Source of the DNA: Rhopalosiphum padi
Lineage: Eukaryota; Arthropoda; Insecta; Hemiptera; Aphididae
NCBI RefSeq assembly: GCF_020882245.1
Contig: NW_026869996.1
Coordinates: 2,279,592 to 2,343,591 of the forward strand
DNA length: 64,000 nucleotides
Reading direction: 5' to 3'
Position numbers and translations under genes: made by a program. This document shows, one piece after another, positions 36,601 to 51,447 of this stretch. Each line of letters opens with the position of its first letter. Within the stretch, counting starts at the first letter, position 1. The notes under the pieces were generated by a model. That model saw only the letters and a program-made list of their open reading frames with translations, did no database searches and had not been told where the DNA came from.

Positions 36601-39600
36601 AATTTAATTTATTTGATGGATATTAATCAATTATTATGAAGTTTTTTGATGAATTAAAGGTTTTTTTAATATATTTTAAGGAAATTTCTGGTTTTTAATC
36701 ATTTATTGTGGGGGTTGTTAAGGAAAAATGTTAAATTTAATTTATTTGATGGATTTAAATCAATTATTATGGGGTTTTTTGATGAATTAATGGTTTTTTT
36801 AATAAATTTTAAGGAAATTTCTGGTTTTTAATCATTTATTATGGGGGTTGTTAAGGAAAAATGTTAAATTTAATTTATTTGATGGATTTAAATCAATTAT
36901 TATGGGGTTTTTTTGATGAATTAATGGTTTTTTTAATAAATTTTAAGGAAATTTCTGGTTTTTAATCATTTATTATGGGGGGTTGTTAAGGAAAAATGTT
37001 AAATTTAATTTAATTGATGGATTTAAATCAATTATTATGGGTTTTTTTTGATGAATTAATGGTTTTTTTAATACATTTTAAGGAAATTTCTGGTTTTAAA
37101 TCGTTTATTATTGGGGGTTGTTAAGGAAAAATGTTAAATTTAATTTATTTGATGGATTTAAATCAATTATTATGGGTTTTTTTGATGAATTAATGGTTTT
37201 TTTAATACATTTTAAGGAAATTTCTGGTTTTAAATCGTTTATTATTGGGGGTTGTTAAGGAAAAATGTTAAATTTAATTTATTTGATGGATTTAAATCAA
37301 TTATAATGGGTTTTTTTTGATGAATTAATGGTTTTTTTAATACATTTTAAGGAAATTTCTGGTTTTTAATCATTTATGATGGGGGTTTGTTAAGGAAAAA
37401 TGTTAAATTTAATTTATTTGATGGATTTAAATCAATTATTATGGGGTTTTTTGATGAATTAATGGTTTTTTTAATACATTTTAAGGAAATTTCTGGTTTT
37501 AAATCGTTTATTATTGGGGGTTGTTAAGGAAAAATGTTAAATTTAATGTATTTGATGGTTTTAAATAGTTTTTTATTGGGGGTTGTTAAGGAAAAACGTT
37601 AAATTTAATTTATTTGATGGATATTAATCAATTATTATGAAGTTTTTTGATGAATTAAAGGTTTTTTTTAATATATTTTAAGGAAATTTCTGGTTTTTAA
37701 TCATTTATTATGGAGGTTTGTTAAGGAAAAATGTTAAATTTAATGTATTTGATGGTTTTAAATAGTTTTTTATTGGGGGTTGTTAAGGAAAAACGTTAAA
37801 TTTAATTTATTTGATGGATATAAATCAATTATTATGGGGTTTTTTGATGAATTAATGGTTTTTTTAATACATTTTAGGGAAATTTCTGGTTTTTAATCAT
37901 TTATTATGGGGGTTGTTAAGGAAAAATGTTAAATTTAATTTATTTGATGGATTTAAATCAATTATTATGGGGTTTTTTGATGAATTAATGGTTTTTTAAT
38001 ACATTTTAAGGAAATTTCTGGTTTTTAATAATTTATTATGGGGGTTTGTTAAGTAAAAATGTTAAATTTAATTTATTTGATGGATTTAAATCAATTATTA
38101 TGGGGTTTTTTGATGAATTAATGGTTTTTTTAATAAATTTTAAAGAAATTTCTGGTTTTTAATCATTTATTATGGGGGGTTGTCAAGGAAAAATGTTAAA
38201 TTTAATTTAATTGATGGATTTAAATCAATTATTATGGGTTTTTTTTGATGAATTAATGGTTTTTTTAATACATTTTAAGGAAATTTCTGGTTTTAAATCG
38301 TTTATTATTGGGGGTTGTTAAGGAAAAATGTTAAATTTAATTTATTTGATGGATATTAATCAATTATTATGAAGTTTTTTGATGAATTAAAGGTTTTTTT
38401 TAATATATTTTAAGGAAATTTCTGGTTTTTAATCATTTATTGTGGGGGTTGTTAAGGAAAAATGTTAAATTTTATTTATTTGATGGATTTAAATCAATTA
38501 TTATGGGGTTTTTTGATGAATTAATGGTTTTTTTAATAAATTTTAAGGAAATTTCTGGTTTTTAATCATTTATTATGGGGGGTTGTTAAGGAAAAATGTT
38601 AAATTTAATTTAATTGATGGATTTAAATCAATTATTATGGGTTTTTTTGATGAATTAATGGTTTTTTTTAATACATTTTAAGGAAATTTCTGGTTTTAAA
38701 TCGTTTATTATTGGGGGTTGTTAAGGAAAAATGTTAAATTTAATTTATTTGATGGATTTAAATCAATTATTATGGGGTTTTTTGATGAATTAATGGTTTT
38801 TTTTAATAAATTTTAAGGAAATTTCTGGTTTTTAATCATTTATTATGGGGGTTTGTTAAGGAAAAATGTTAAATTTAATTTATTTGATGGATTTAAATCA
38901 ATTATTATGGGTTTTTTTTGATGAATTAATGGTTTTTTTAATACATTTTAAGGAAATTTCTGGTTTTAAATCGTTTATTATTGGGGGTTGTTAATGAAAA
39001 ATGTTAAATTTAATTTATTTGATGGATTTAAATCAATTATTATGGGTTTTTTTGATGAATTAATGGTTTTTTTAATACATTTTAAGGAAATTTCTGGTTT
39101 TAAATCGTTTATTATTGGGGGTTGTTAAGGAAAAATGTTAAATTTAATTTATTTGATGGATTTAAATCAATTATAATGGGTTTTTTTGATGAATTAATGG
39201 TTTTTTTAATACATATTAAGGAAATTTCTGGTTTTTAATCATTTATGATGGGGGTTTGTTAAGGAAAAATGTTAAATTTAATTTATTTGATGGATTTAAA
39301 TCAATTATTATGGGGTTTTTTGATGAATTAATGGTTTTTTTAATACATTTTAAGGAAATTTCTGGTTTTAAATCGTTTATTATTGGGGGTTGTTAAGGAA
39401 AAATGTTAAATTTAATTTATTTGATGGATTTAAAGCGGTTTTTATGGGGTTTTTTGATGAATTAATGGTTTTTTAATACATTTTAAGGAAATTTCTGGTT
39501 TTTAATCATTTATTATGGGGGGTTGTTAAGGAAAAATGTTAAATTTAATTTATTTCATAGATTTAAATCATTTATTATGGGGTTTTTTGATGAATTAATG

Positions 39601-42600
39601 GTTTTTTTAATACATTTTAAGGAAATTTCTGGTGTTTAATTATTTATTTTGGGGGTTTGTTATGGAAAAATGTTAAATTTAATGTATTTGATGGTTTTAA
39701 ATCGGTTATTATTGGGGGTTGTTAAGGAAAAATGTTAAATTTAATTTATTTGATGGATTTAAATCAATTATAATGGGTTTTTTTTGATGAATTAATGGTT
39801 TTTTTTAATACATATTAAGGAAATTTCTGGTTTTTAATCATTTATGATGGGGGTTTGTTAAGGAAAAATGTTAAATTTAATTTATTTGATGGATTTAAAT
39901 CAATTATTATGGGGTTTTTTGATGAATTAATGGTTTTTTTAATACATTTTAAGGAAATTTCTGGTTTTAAATCGTTTATTATTGGGGGTTGTTAAGGAAA
40001 AATGTTAAATTTAATGTATTTGATGGTTTTAAATCGGTTATTATTGGGGGTTGTTAAGGAAAAATGTTAAATTTAATTTATTTGATGGATATTAATCAAT
40101 TATTATGAAGTTTTTTGATGAATTAAAGGTTTTTTTAATATATTTTAAGGAAATTTCTGGTTTTTAATCATTTATTATGGAGGTTTGTTAAGGAAAAATG
40201 TTAAATTTAATGTATTTGATGGTTTTAAATAGTTTTTTATTGGGGGTTGTTAAGGAAAAACGTTAAATTTAATTTATTTGATGGATATAAATCAATTATT
40301 ATGGGGTTTTTTGATGAATTAATGATTTTTTTAATACATTTTAAGGAAATTTCTGGTTTTTAATCATTTATTATGGGGGTTGTTAAGGAAAAATATTAAA
40401 TTTAATTTATTTGATGGATTTAAATCAATTATTATGGGGTTTTTTGATGAATTAATGGTTTTTTAATACATTTTAAGGAAATTTCTGGTTTTTAATAATT
40501 TATTATGGGGGTTTGTTAAGTAAAAATGTTAAATTTAATTTATTTGATGGATTTAAATCAATTATTATGGGGTTTTTTGATGAATTAATGGTTTTTTTAA
40601 TAAATTTTAAGGAAATTTCTGGTTTTTAATCATTTATTATGGGGGGTTGTTAAGGAAAAATGTTAAATTTAATTTAATTGATGGATTTAAATCAATTAAT
40701 ATGGGTTTTTTTTGATGAATTAATGGTTTTTTTAATACATTTTAAGGAAATTTCTGGTTTTAAATCGTTTATTATTGGGGGTTGTTAAGGAAAAATGTTA
40801 AATTTAATTTATTTGATGGATATTAATCAATTATTATGAAGTTTTTTGATGAATTAAAGGTTTTTTTTAATATATTTTAAGGAAATTTCTGGTTTTTAAT
40901 CATTTATTGTGGGGGTTGTTAAGGAAAAAATGTTAAATTTAATTTATTTGATGGATTTAAATCAATTATTATGGGGTTTTTTGATGAATTAATGGTTTTT
41001 TTAATACATTTTAAGGAAATTTCTGGTTTTTAATAATTTATTATGGGGGTTTGTTAAGGAAAAATGTTAAATTTTATTTATTTGATGGATTTAAATCAAT
41101 TATTATGGGGTTTTTTGATGAATTAATGGTTTTTTTAATAAATTTTAAGGAAATTTCTGGTTTTTAATCATTTATTATGGGGGGTTGTTAAGGAAAAATG
41201 TTAAATTTAATTTAATTGATGGATTTAAATCAATTATTATGGGTTTTTTTTGATGAATTAATGGTTTTTTTAATACATTTTAAGGAAATTTCTGGTTTTA
41301 AATCGTTTATTATTGGGGGTTGTTAAGGAAAAATGTTAAATTTAATTTATTTGATGGATTTAAATCAATTATTATGGGGTTTTTTTGATGAATTAATGGT
41401 TTTTTTAATAAATTTTAAGGAAATTTCTGGTTTTTAATCATTTATTATGGGGGTTTGTTAAGGAAAAATGTTAAATTTAATTTATTTGATGGATTTAAAT
41501 CAATTATTATGGGTTTTTTTGATGAATTAATGGTTTTTTTAATACATTTTAAGGAAATTTCTGGTTTTAAATCGTTTATTATTGGGGGTTGTTAATGAAA
41601 AATGTTAAATTTAATTTATTTGATGGATTTAAATCAATTATTATGGGTTTTTTTGATGAATTAATGGTTTTTTTAATACATTTTAAGGAAATTTCTGGTT
41701 TTAAATCGTTTATTATTGGGGGTTGTTAAGGAAAAATGTTAAATTTAATTTATTTGATGGATTTAAATCAATTATAATGGGTTTTTTTGATGAATTAATG
41801 GTTTTTTTAATACATATTAAGGAAATTTCTGGTTTTTAATCATTTATGATGGGGGTTTGTTAAGGAAAAATGTTAAATTTAATTTATTTGATGGATTTAA
41901 ATCAATTATTATGGGGTTTTTTTGATGAATTAATGGTTTTTTTAATACATTTTAAGGAAATTTCTGGTTTTAAATCGTTTATTATTGGGGGTTGTTAAGG
42001 AAAAATGTTAAATTTAATGTATTTGATGGTTTTAAATCGGTTATTATTGGGGGTTGTTAAGGAAAAATGTTAAATTTAATTTATTTGATGGATTTAAATC
42101 AATTATAATGGGTTTTTTTTGATGAATTAATGGTTTTTTTTAATACATATTAAGGAAATTTCTGGTTTTTAATCATTTATGATGGGGGTTTGTTAAGGAA
42201 AAATGTTAAATTTAATTTATTTGATGGATTTAAATCAATTATTATGGGGTTTTTTGATGAATTAATGGTTTTTTTAATACATTTTAAGGAAATTTCTGGT
42301 TTTAAATCGTTTATTATTGGGGGTTGTTAAGGAAATATGTTAAATTTAATGTATTTGATGGTTTTAAATCGGTTATGATTGGGGGTTGTTAAGGAAAAAT
42401 GTTAAATTTAATTTATTTGATGGATATTAATCAATTATTATGAAGTTTTTTGATGAATTAAAGGTTTTTTTAATATATTTTAAGGAAATTTCTGGTTTTT
42501 AATCATTTATTGTGGGGGTTGTTAAGGAAAAATGTTAAATTTAATTTATTTGATGGATTTTAATCAATTATTATGGGGTTTTTTTGATGAATTAATGGTT

Positions 42601-43190
42601 TTTTTAATACATTTTAAGGAAATTTCTGGTTTTTAATAATTTATTATGGGGGTTTGTTAAGGAAAAATGTTAAATTTTATTTATTTGATGGATTTAAATC
42701 AATTATTATGGGGTTTTTTTGATGAATTAATGGTTTTTTTTTAATAAATTTTAAGGAAATTTCTGGTTTTTAATCATTTATTATGGGGGGTTGTTAAGGA
42801 AAACTGTTAAATTTAATTTAATTGATGGATTTAAATCAATTATTATGGGTTTTTTTTGATGAATTAATGGTTTTTTTAATACATTTTAAGGAAATTTCTG
42901 GTTTTAAATCGTTTATTATTGGGGGTTGTTAAGGAAAAATGTTAAATTTAATTTATTTGATGGATTTAAATCAATTATTATGGGGTTTTTTGATGAATTA
43001 ATGGTTTTTTTAATAAATTTTAAGGAAATTTCTGGTTTTTAATCATTTATTATGGGGGTTTGTTAAGGAAAAATGTTAAATTTAATTTATTTGATGGATT
43101 TAAATCAATTATTATGGGGTTTTTTGATGAATTAATGGTTTTTTAATACATTTTAAGGAAATTTCTGGTTTTTAATCATTTATTATGGGG
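33677..43190 (+). repeat. Satellite type A block, ~1.735-kb higher-order repeat
   Basis: Rare variants recur at 1.73 kb: 'atgatggggg' at 35641 and 37376, and 'tgtcaagg' at 36449 and 38182. Further right the spacing of 'gatggggg' becomes 2.60 and 2.34 kb (39247 to 41848; 39845 to 42181). A module matching the right flank of the insert ('tttcatagattt', 'ggtgttta' and 'tgttatgg' variants) lies at about 39.41-39.73 kb without an insert next to it. Confidence 0.7.
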
Positions 43191-46100
43191 GGTTGATAAG
43201 GAAAAATGTTAAATTTAATTTATTTGATGGTGTTAAATCGTTTATTAGGGGGGGTTGTTAAGGAAAAATGTTAAATTTAATTTATTTGATGGATTTAAAG
43301 CGGTTTTTATGGAGTTTTTTGATGAATAAATGGTTTTTTAATACATGTTAAGGAAATTTCTGGTTTTTAATCATTTATTATGGGGGGTTGTTAAGGAAAA
43401 ATGTTAAATTTAATATAATTGATGGATTTAAATCAATTATTATGGGGTTTTTTAAATACATTTTAAGGAAATTTCTGGTTTATAATCATTTATTATGGGG
43501 GGTTGACAAGGAAAAATGTTAAATTTAATTTATTTGATGGATTTAAATCAATTATTATGGGGTTTTTTGATGAATTAATGGTTTTCTTAATACATTTTAA
43601 GGAAATTTCTGGTTTTTAATCATTTATTATGGGGGGTTGTTAAGGAAAAATGTTAAATTTAATATAATTGATGGATTTAAATCAATTATTATGGGGTTTT
43701 TTTGATGAATTAATGGTTTTTTTAATACATTTTAAGGAAATTTCTGGTTTATAATCATTTATTATGGGGGTTTGTTAAGGAAAAATGTTAAATTTAATTT
43801 ATTTGATGGATTTAAATCAATTATTATGGGGTTTTTTGATGAATTAATGGTTTTTTTAATACATTTTAGGGAAATTTCTGGTTTTTAATCATTTATTATG
43901 GGGGGTTGATAAGGAAAAATGTTAAATTTAATTTATTTGATGGTGTTAAATCGTTTATTAGGGGGGGGTTGTTAAGGAAAAATGTTAAATTTAATTTATT
44001 TGATGGATTTAAAGCGGTTTTTATGGAGTTTTTTGATGAATAAATGGTTTTTTAATACATGTTAAGGAAATTTCTGGTTTATAATCATTTATTATGGGGG
44101 GTTGACAAGGAAATATGTTAAATTTAATTTATTTGATGGATTTAAATCAATTATTATGGGGTTTTTTGATGAATTAATGGTTTTCTTAATACATTTTAAG
44201 GAAATTTCTGGTTTTTAATCATTTATTATGGGGGGTTGTTAAGGAAAAATGTTAAATTTAATATAATTGATGGATTTAAATCAATTATTATGGGGTTTTT
44301 TGATGAATTAATAGTTTTTTTAATACATTTTAAGGAAATTTCTGGTTTATAATCATTTATTATGGGGGTTTGTTAAGGAAAAATGTTAAATTTAATGTAT
44401 TTGATGGTTTTAAATAGTTTTTTATTGGGGGTTGTTAAGGAAAAACGTTAAATTTAATTTATTTGATGGATATAAATCAATTATTATGGGGTTTTTTGAT
44501 GAATTAATGGTATTTTTAATACATTTTTAGCAAATTAATGGTTTTTAATCATTAATTTTGGGGGTTTTTTAAGGAAAAATGTTAAATATAATGTATTGGA
44601 TGGTGTTAAATCGTTTATTATTGGGGGTTGTTAAGGAAAAATGTTAAATTCAATTTATTTGATGGATTTAAAGCGGTTTTTTATGGAGTTTTTTGATGAA
44701 TAAATGGTTTTTTAATACATGTTAAGGAAATTTCTGGTTTTTAATAATTTATTATGGGGGTTCGTTAAGGAAAAATGTTAAATTTAATTTATTTGATGGA
44801 TTTAAAGCGGTTTTTATGGGGTTTTTTGATGAATTAATGGTTTTTTAATACATTTTAAGGAAATTTCTGGTTTTTAATCATTTATTATGGGGGGTTGTTA
44901 AGGAAAAATGTTAAATTTAATATAATTGATGGATTTAAATCAATTATTATGGGGTTTTTCGATGAATTAATGGTTATTTTAATACATTTTAAGGAAATTT
45001 CTGGTTTATAATCATTTATTATGGGGGTTTGTTAAGGAAAAATGTTAAATTTAATGTATTTGATGGTTTTAAATCGGTTATTATTGGGGGTTGTTAAGGA
45101 AAAATGTTAAATTTAATGTATTTGATGGTGTTAAATCGTTTATTAGGGGGGGTTGTTAAGGAAAAATGTTAAATTTAATGTATTTGATGGTTTTAAATAG
45201 TTTTTTATTGGGGGTTGTTAAGGAAAAACGTTAAATTGAATTTATTTGATGGATATAAATCAATTATTATGGGGTTTTTTGATGAATTAATGGTTTTTTT
45301 AATACATGTTAAGGAAATTTCTGGTTTTTAATAATTTATTATGGGGGTTTGTTAAGGAAAAATGTTAAATTTAATGTATTTGATGGTTTTAAATCGGTTA
45401 TTATTGGGGGTTGTTAAGGAAAAATGTTAAATTTAATTTATTTGATGGATATTAATCAATTATTATGAAGTTTTTTGATGAATAAATGGTTTTTTAATAC
45501 ATGTTAAGGAAATTTCTGGTTTTTAATAATTTATTATGGGGGTTTGTTGAGAAAAAATGTTAAATTTAATTTATTTGATGGATTTAAAGCGGTTTTTATG
45601 GGGTTTTTTGATGAATTAATGGTTTTTTAATACATTTTAAGGAAATTTCTGGTTTATAATCATTTATTATGGGGGTTTGTTAAGGAAAAATGTTAAATTT
45701 AATGTATTTGATGGTTTTAAATAGTTTTTTATTGGGGGTTGTTAAGGAAAAACGTTAAATTTAATTTATTTGATGGATATAAATCAATTATTATGGGGTT
45801 TTTTGATGAATTAATGGTTTTTTTAATACATTTTAAGGAAATTTCTGGTTTTTAATCATTTATTATGGGGGTTGTTAAGGAAAAATGTTAAATTTAATTT
45901 ATTTGATGGATTTAAATCAATTATTATGGGGTTTTTTGATGAATTAATGGTTTTTTAATACATTTTAAGGAAATTTCTGGTTTTTAATCATTTATTATGG
46001 GGGGTTGATAAGGAAAAATGTTAAATTTAATTTATTTGATGGATTTAAAGCGGTTTTTATGGAGTTTTTTGATGAATAAATGGTTTTTTAATACATGTTA

Positions 46101-49100
46101 AGGAAATTTCTGGTTTTTAATAATTTATTATGGGGGTTTGTTGAGAAAAAATATTAAATTTAATTTATTTGATGGATTTAAAGCGGTTTTTATGGGGTTT
46201 TTTGATGAATTAATGGTTTTTTAATACATTTTAAGGAAATTTCTGGTTTTTAATCATTTATTATGGGGGGTTGTTAAGGAAAAATGTTAAATTTAATATA
46301 ATTGATGGATTTAAATCAATTATTATGGGGTTTTTTGATGAATTAATGGTTTTTTTAATACATTTTAAGGAAATTTCTGGTTTATAATCATTTATTATGG
46401 GGGTTTGTTAAGGAAAAATGTTAAATTTAATGTATTTGATGGTTTTAAATAGTTTTTTATTGGGGGTTGTTAAGGAAAAACGTTAAATTTAATTTATTTG
46501 ATGGATTTAAAGCGGTTTTTATGGGGTTTTTTGATGAATTAATGGTTTTTTTAATACATTTTAAGGAAATTTCTGGTTTTTAATCATTTATTATGGAGGG
46601 TTGTTAAGGAAAAATGTTAAATTTAATATAATTGATGGATTTAAATCAATTATTATGGGGTTTTTTAAATACATTTTAAGGAAATTTCTGGTTTATAATC
46701 ATTTATTATGGGGGGTTGACAAGGAAAAATGTTAAATTTAATTTATTTGATGGATTTAAATCAATTATTATAGGGTTTTTTGATGAATTAATGGTTTTCT
46801 TAATACATTTTAAGGAAATTTCTGGTTTTTAATCATTTATTATGGGGGGTTGTTAAGGAAAAATGTTAAATTTAATATAATTGATGGATTTAAATCAATT
46901 ATTATGGGGTTTTTTGATGAATTAATGGTTTTTTTAATACATTTTAAGGAAATTTCTGGTTTATAATCATTTATTATGGGGGTTTGTAAAGGAAAAATGT
47001 TAAATTTAATGTATTTGATGGTTTTAAATAGTTTTTTATTGGGGGTTGTTAAGGAAAAACGTTAAATTTAATTTATTTGATGGATATAAATCAATTATTA
47101 TGGGGTTTTTTGATGAATTAATGGTATTTTTAATACATTTTTAGCATATTAATGGTTTTTAATCATTAATTTTGGGGGTTTTTTAAGGAAAAATGTTAAA
47201 TATAATGTATTTGATGGTGTTAAATCGTTTATTATTGGGGGTTGTTAAGGAAAAATGTTAAATTCAATTTATTTGATGGATTTAAAGCGGTTTTTATGGA
47301 GTTTTTTGATGAATAAATGGTTTTTTAATACATGTTAAGGAAATTTCTGGTTTTTAATAATTTATTATGGGGGTTTGTTAAGGAAAAATGTTAAATTTAA
47401 TTTATTTGATGGATTTAAAGCGGTTTTTATGGGGTTTTTTTGATGAATTAATGGTTATTTTAATACATTTTAAGGAAATTTCTGGTTTATAATCATTTAT
47501 TATGGGGGTTTGTTAAGGAAAAATGTTAAATTTAATGTATTTGATGGTTTTAAATCGGTTATTATTGGGGGTTGTTAAAGGAAAAATGTTAAATTTAATG
47601 TATTTGATGGTGTTAAATCGTTTATTAGGGGGGGTTGTTAAGGAAAAATGTTAAATTTAATGTATTTGATGGTTTTAAATAGTTTTTTATTGGGGGTTGT
47701 TAAGGAAAAACGTTAAATTGAATTTATTTGATGGATATAAATCAATTATTATGGGGTTTTTTGATGAATTAATGGTTTTTTAATACATGTTAAGGAAATT
47801 TCTGGTTTTTAATAATTTATTTTGGGGGTTTGTTAAGGAAAAATGTTAAATTTAATGTATTTGATGGTTTTAAATCGGTTATTATTGGGGGTTGTTAAGG
47901 AAAAATGTTAAATTTAATTTATTTGATGGATATTAATCAATTATTATGAAGTTTTTTGATGAATAAATGGTTTTTTAATACATGTTAAGGAAATTTCTGG
48001 TTTTTAATAATTTATTATGGTGGTTTGTTGAGAAAAAATGTTAAATTTAATTTATTTGATGGATTTAAAGCGGTTTTTATGGGGTTTTTTGATGAATTAA
48101 TGGTTTTTTAATACATGTTAAGGAAATTTCTGGTTTTTAATAATTTATTATGGGGGTTTGTTGAGAAAAAATATTAAATTTAATTTATTTGATGGATTTA
48201 AAGCGGTTTTTATGGGGTTTTTTGATGAATTAATGGTTTTTTAATACATTTTAAGGAAATTTCTGGTTTTTAATCATTTATTATGGGGGGTTGTTAAGGA
48301 AAAATGTTAAATTTAATATAATTGATGGATTTAAATCAATTATTATGGGGTTTTTTGATGAATTAATGGTTTTTTTAATACATTTTAAGGAAATTTCTGG
48401 TTTATAATCATTTATTATGGGGGTTTGTTAAGGAAAAATGTTAAATTTAATGTATTTGATGGTTTTAAATCGGTTATTATTGGGGGTTGTTAAGGAAAAA
48501 TGTTAAATTTAATTTATTTGATGGATATTAATCAAGTATTATGAAGTTTTTTGATGAATTAAATGTTTTTTTAATATATTTTAAGGAAATTTCTGGTTTT
48601 TAATCATTTATTATGGGGGTTTGTTAAGGAAAAATGTTAAATTTAATGTATTTGATGGTTTTAAATAGTTTTTTATTGGGGGTTGTTAAGGAAAAACGTT
48701 AAATTTAATTTATTTGATGGATTTAAAGCGGTTTTTATGGGGTTTTTTGATGAATTAATGGTTTTTTTAATACATTTTAAGGAAATTTCTGGTTTTTAAT
48801 CATTTATTATGGAGGGTTGTTAAGGAAAAATGTTAAATTTAATATAATTGATGGATTTAAATCAATTATTATGGGGTTTTTTAAATACATTTTAAGGAAA
48901 TTTCTGGTTTATAATCATTTATTATGGGGGGTTGACAAGGAAAAATGTTAAATTTAATTTATTTGATGGATTTAAATCAATTATTATAGGGTTTTTTTGA
49001 TGAATTAATGGTTTTCTTAATACATTTTAAGGAAATTTCTGGTTTTTAATCATTTATTATGGGGGGTTGTTAAGGAAAAATGTTAAATTTAATATAATTG

Positions 49101-50026
49101 ATGGATTTAAATCAATTATTATGGGGTTTTTTTGATGAATTAATGGTTTTTTTAATACATTTTAAGGAAATTTCTGGTTTATAATCATTTATTATGGGGG
49201 TTTGTAAAGGAAAAATGTTAAATTTAATGTATTTGATGGTTTTAAATAGTTTTTTATTGGGGGTTGTTAAGGAAAAACGTTAAATTTAATTTATTTGATG
49301 GATATAAATCAATTATTATGGGGTTTTTTGATGAATTAATGGTATTTTTAATACATTTTTAGCAAATTAATGGTTTTTAATCATTAATTTTGGGGGTTTT
49401 TTAAGGAAAAATGTTAAATTTAATGTATTTGATGGTTTTAAATCGGTTATTATTGGGGGTTGTTAAGGAAAAATGTTAAATTTAATTTATTTGATGGATA
49501 TTAATCAATTATTATGAAGTTTTTTGATGAATTAAATGTTTTTATAATATATTTTAAGGAAATTTCTGGTTTTTAATCATTTATTATGGGGGTTTGTTAA
49601 GGAAAAATGTTAAATTTAATGTATTTGATGGTTTTAAATAGTTTTTTATTGGGGGTTGTTAAGGAAAAACGTTAAATTTAATTTATTTGATGGATTTAAA
49701 GCGGTTTTTATGGGGTTTTTTGATGAATTAATGGTTTTTTTAATACATTTTAAGGAAATTTCTGGTTTATAATCATTTATTATGGGGGGTTGACAAGGAA
49801 AAATGTTAAATTTAATTTATTTGATGGATTTAAATCAATTATTATGGGGTTTTTTGATGAATTAATGGTTTTCTTAATACATTTTAAGGAAATTTCTGGT
49901 TTTTAATCATTTATTATGGGGGGTTGTTAAGGAAAAATGTTAAATTTAATGAAATTTGATGGTTTTAAATCGGTTATTATTGGGGGTTGTTAAGGAAAAA
50001 TGTTAAATTTAATGTATTTGATGGAT
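43191..50026 (+). repeat. Satellite type B block, ~2.61/2.22-kb higher-order repeat
   Basis: Type B variants return abruptly at about 43.2 kb ('ttgataagg' at 43194, 'aaagcgg' at 43297). 'tgacaagg' recurs at 44103, 46717 and 48933, and the 'ttagca' variant at 44528, 47142 and 49360. Both give periods of about 2.61 and 2.22 kb. The block ends at insert copy 2, so this insert, like copy 1, has type B on its left and type A on its right. Confidence 0.7.
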
Positions 50027-51446
50027 AATCTGTAGCTTTCGAAGAAAACTTCCTATAAATTATATCATAGACTGTATTCTTGCACGACGTAGTTGGTCGA
50101 AGTTTACAAACGCGACCAAAATTTGACGCCGTGAGTCGACTTCGACGTTCAACATGCCAAATTTGTGAATTGGCCTGATCTCTTGTTTTTTCTTCAATGG
50201 CTAACCGTTCATGTTTGTCCAATCGTAAGGCATTAATGAAATTTTCTTTCGTTTTTTCTAGTTCTTCTTTTGAAATATTATCTTCCGGTAATGGTTCAGC
50301 TAAACCATAATGTTGATCCGGGCCATTATTACACCTTTTTTCCGAATTTCCAGGAAAAAGAAGTTTTTTAGATTTTGGCTGACATCTTTTCTTTTCACTC
50401 GATGCAAGAAATTTTTTCCCTATTTCCCCTAAAAAAAAACATAAATGTGTAAATGATTTAAAAATATTAAAATGATTTAAAAATAATGACTTGACATTTT
50501 TAAATACATATTTACGTTTTAAAAAATGTACGTTTTATAGGTGCCTATATCATTTTTCTTTAAATATTAATATATGTCATATTATTATTTACCTGGACTT
50601 ATTTCATCGACCATATTTTTATGCATTAACCGGAGAAACTTTCCACCTGAGTTGCATGATATAACCGCAGCTTCAACTCGAGCATTATATGAATTTCTTT
50701 GGGAATAATTTATTCGTTTACCCGCTAAATATTTATTAATTACACTATTGAATTGTTCACATACGTTATTGTCAACATTCATCAGTAAACTATCAACATT
50801 TACTACTAAACGAGATATTAATTGGGATATATCGCTCACAAGCCCTGATCTTTCGGCATCTTCGATCATATTTTTTTCATTTCCTTGCGTACCCTTACAA
50901 AAGTATGATTCACATCGATCATGGGCTCCCAAAATGTGTCGAAAACTGTTATTTATATCTTGTCGTAATCCTTAAATAATATAATAATATTATAATACTA
51001 TAATTGTGTTAATTTATAATGTTATCAAAAAAAAATAATTATAATAATTAACTTGCCTACTGATTTTTGGTAATCTGTTTGGCCTTGTAAACTATTACGA
51101 TACTCAATTGCCTTAGTTATTGAAAATCTAAAGCATAATATATTTGATTTTAAATGTTTTCTTAACGAAATCGGATACTTGGTATTTAATGTCATAGCTA
51201 CTAATTTTGTCCCATAATTTCGCAATAAATGGTTGCGACATTCTATTTTTATGACGGGTAGTCTAGGTCCATAAGGCATTATTTCAGCTAATCTTTTTGT
51301 AACGCTTGAGTCTCCGTCTCCTATGCATTTTTTCATTATATTTATAAGGAATTAACTAAAATTATATAGTTGAAAAAATATGCACGATTGTAAAACGTGG
51401 AGTAGCTTACCTATTAGTTTATTGTATTTTAGACCATGCATTTCTA
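50027..51446 (-). pseudogene. Mutator-like transposase/YqaJ exonuclease gene fragment, copy 2
   Basis: Exon pieces map to 51446-51411 (5' limit uncertain), 51320-51057, 50970-50593 and 50428-50027. All splice sites are unchanged, including the GC-AG donor at 51056. I find no change inside the exon pieces relative to copy 1; the only difference in this interval is in an intron (50526). The fragment is truncated at both ends in the same places as copy 1, so truncation came before duplication. The domain reading is as for copy 1. Confidence 0.7.
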
Positions 51447-51447
51447 A

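Larger units (their letters stand above)
33677..50026 (+). repeat. AT-rich satellite array, segment 2
   Basis: The same satellite in the same orientation resumes after insert copy 1. It begins with an unusual unit reading 'tttcatagatttatatc' where most units read 'tttgatggatttaaatc'. The left two thirds are type A and the right third type B. Homopolymer lengths vary less here than in 12-25 kb. No gene lies within it. Confidence 0.97.
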
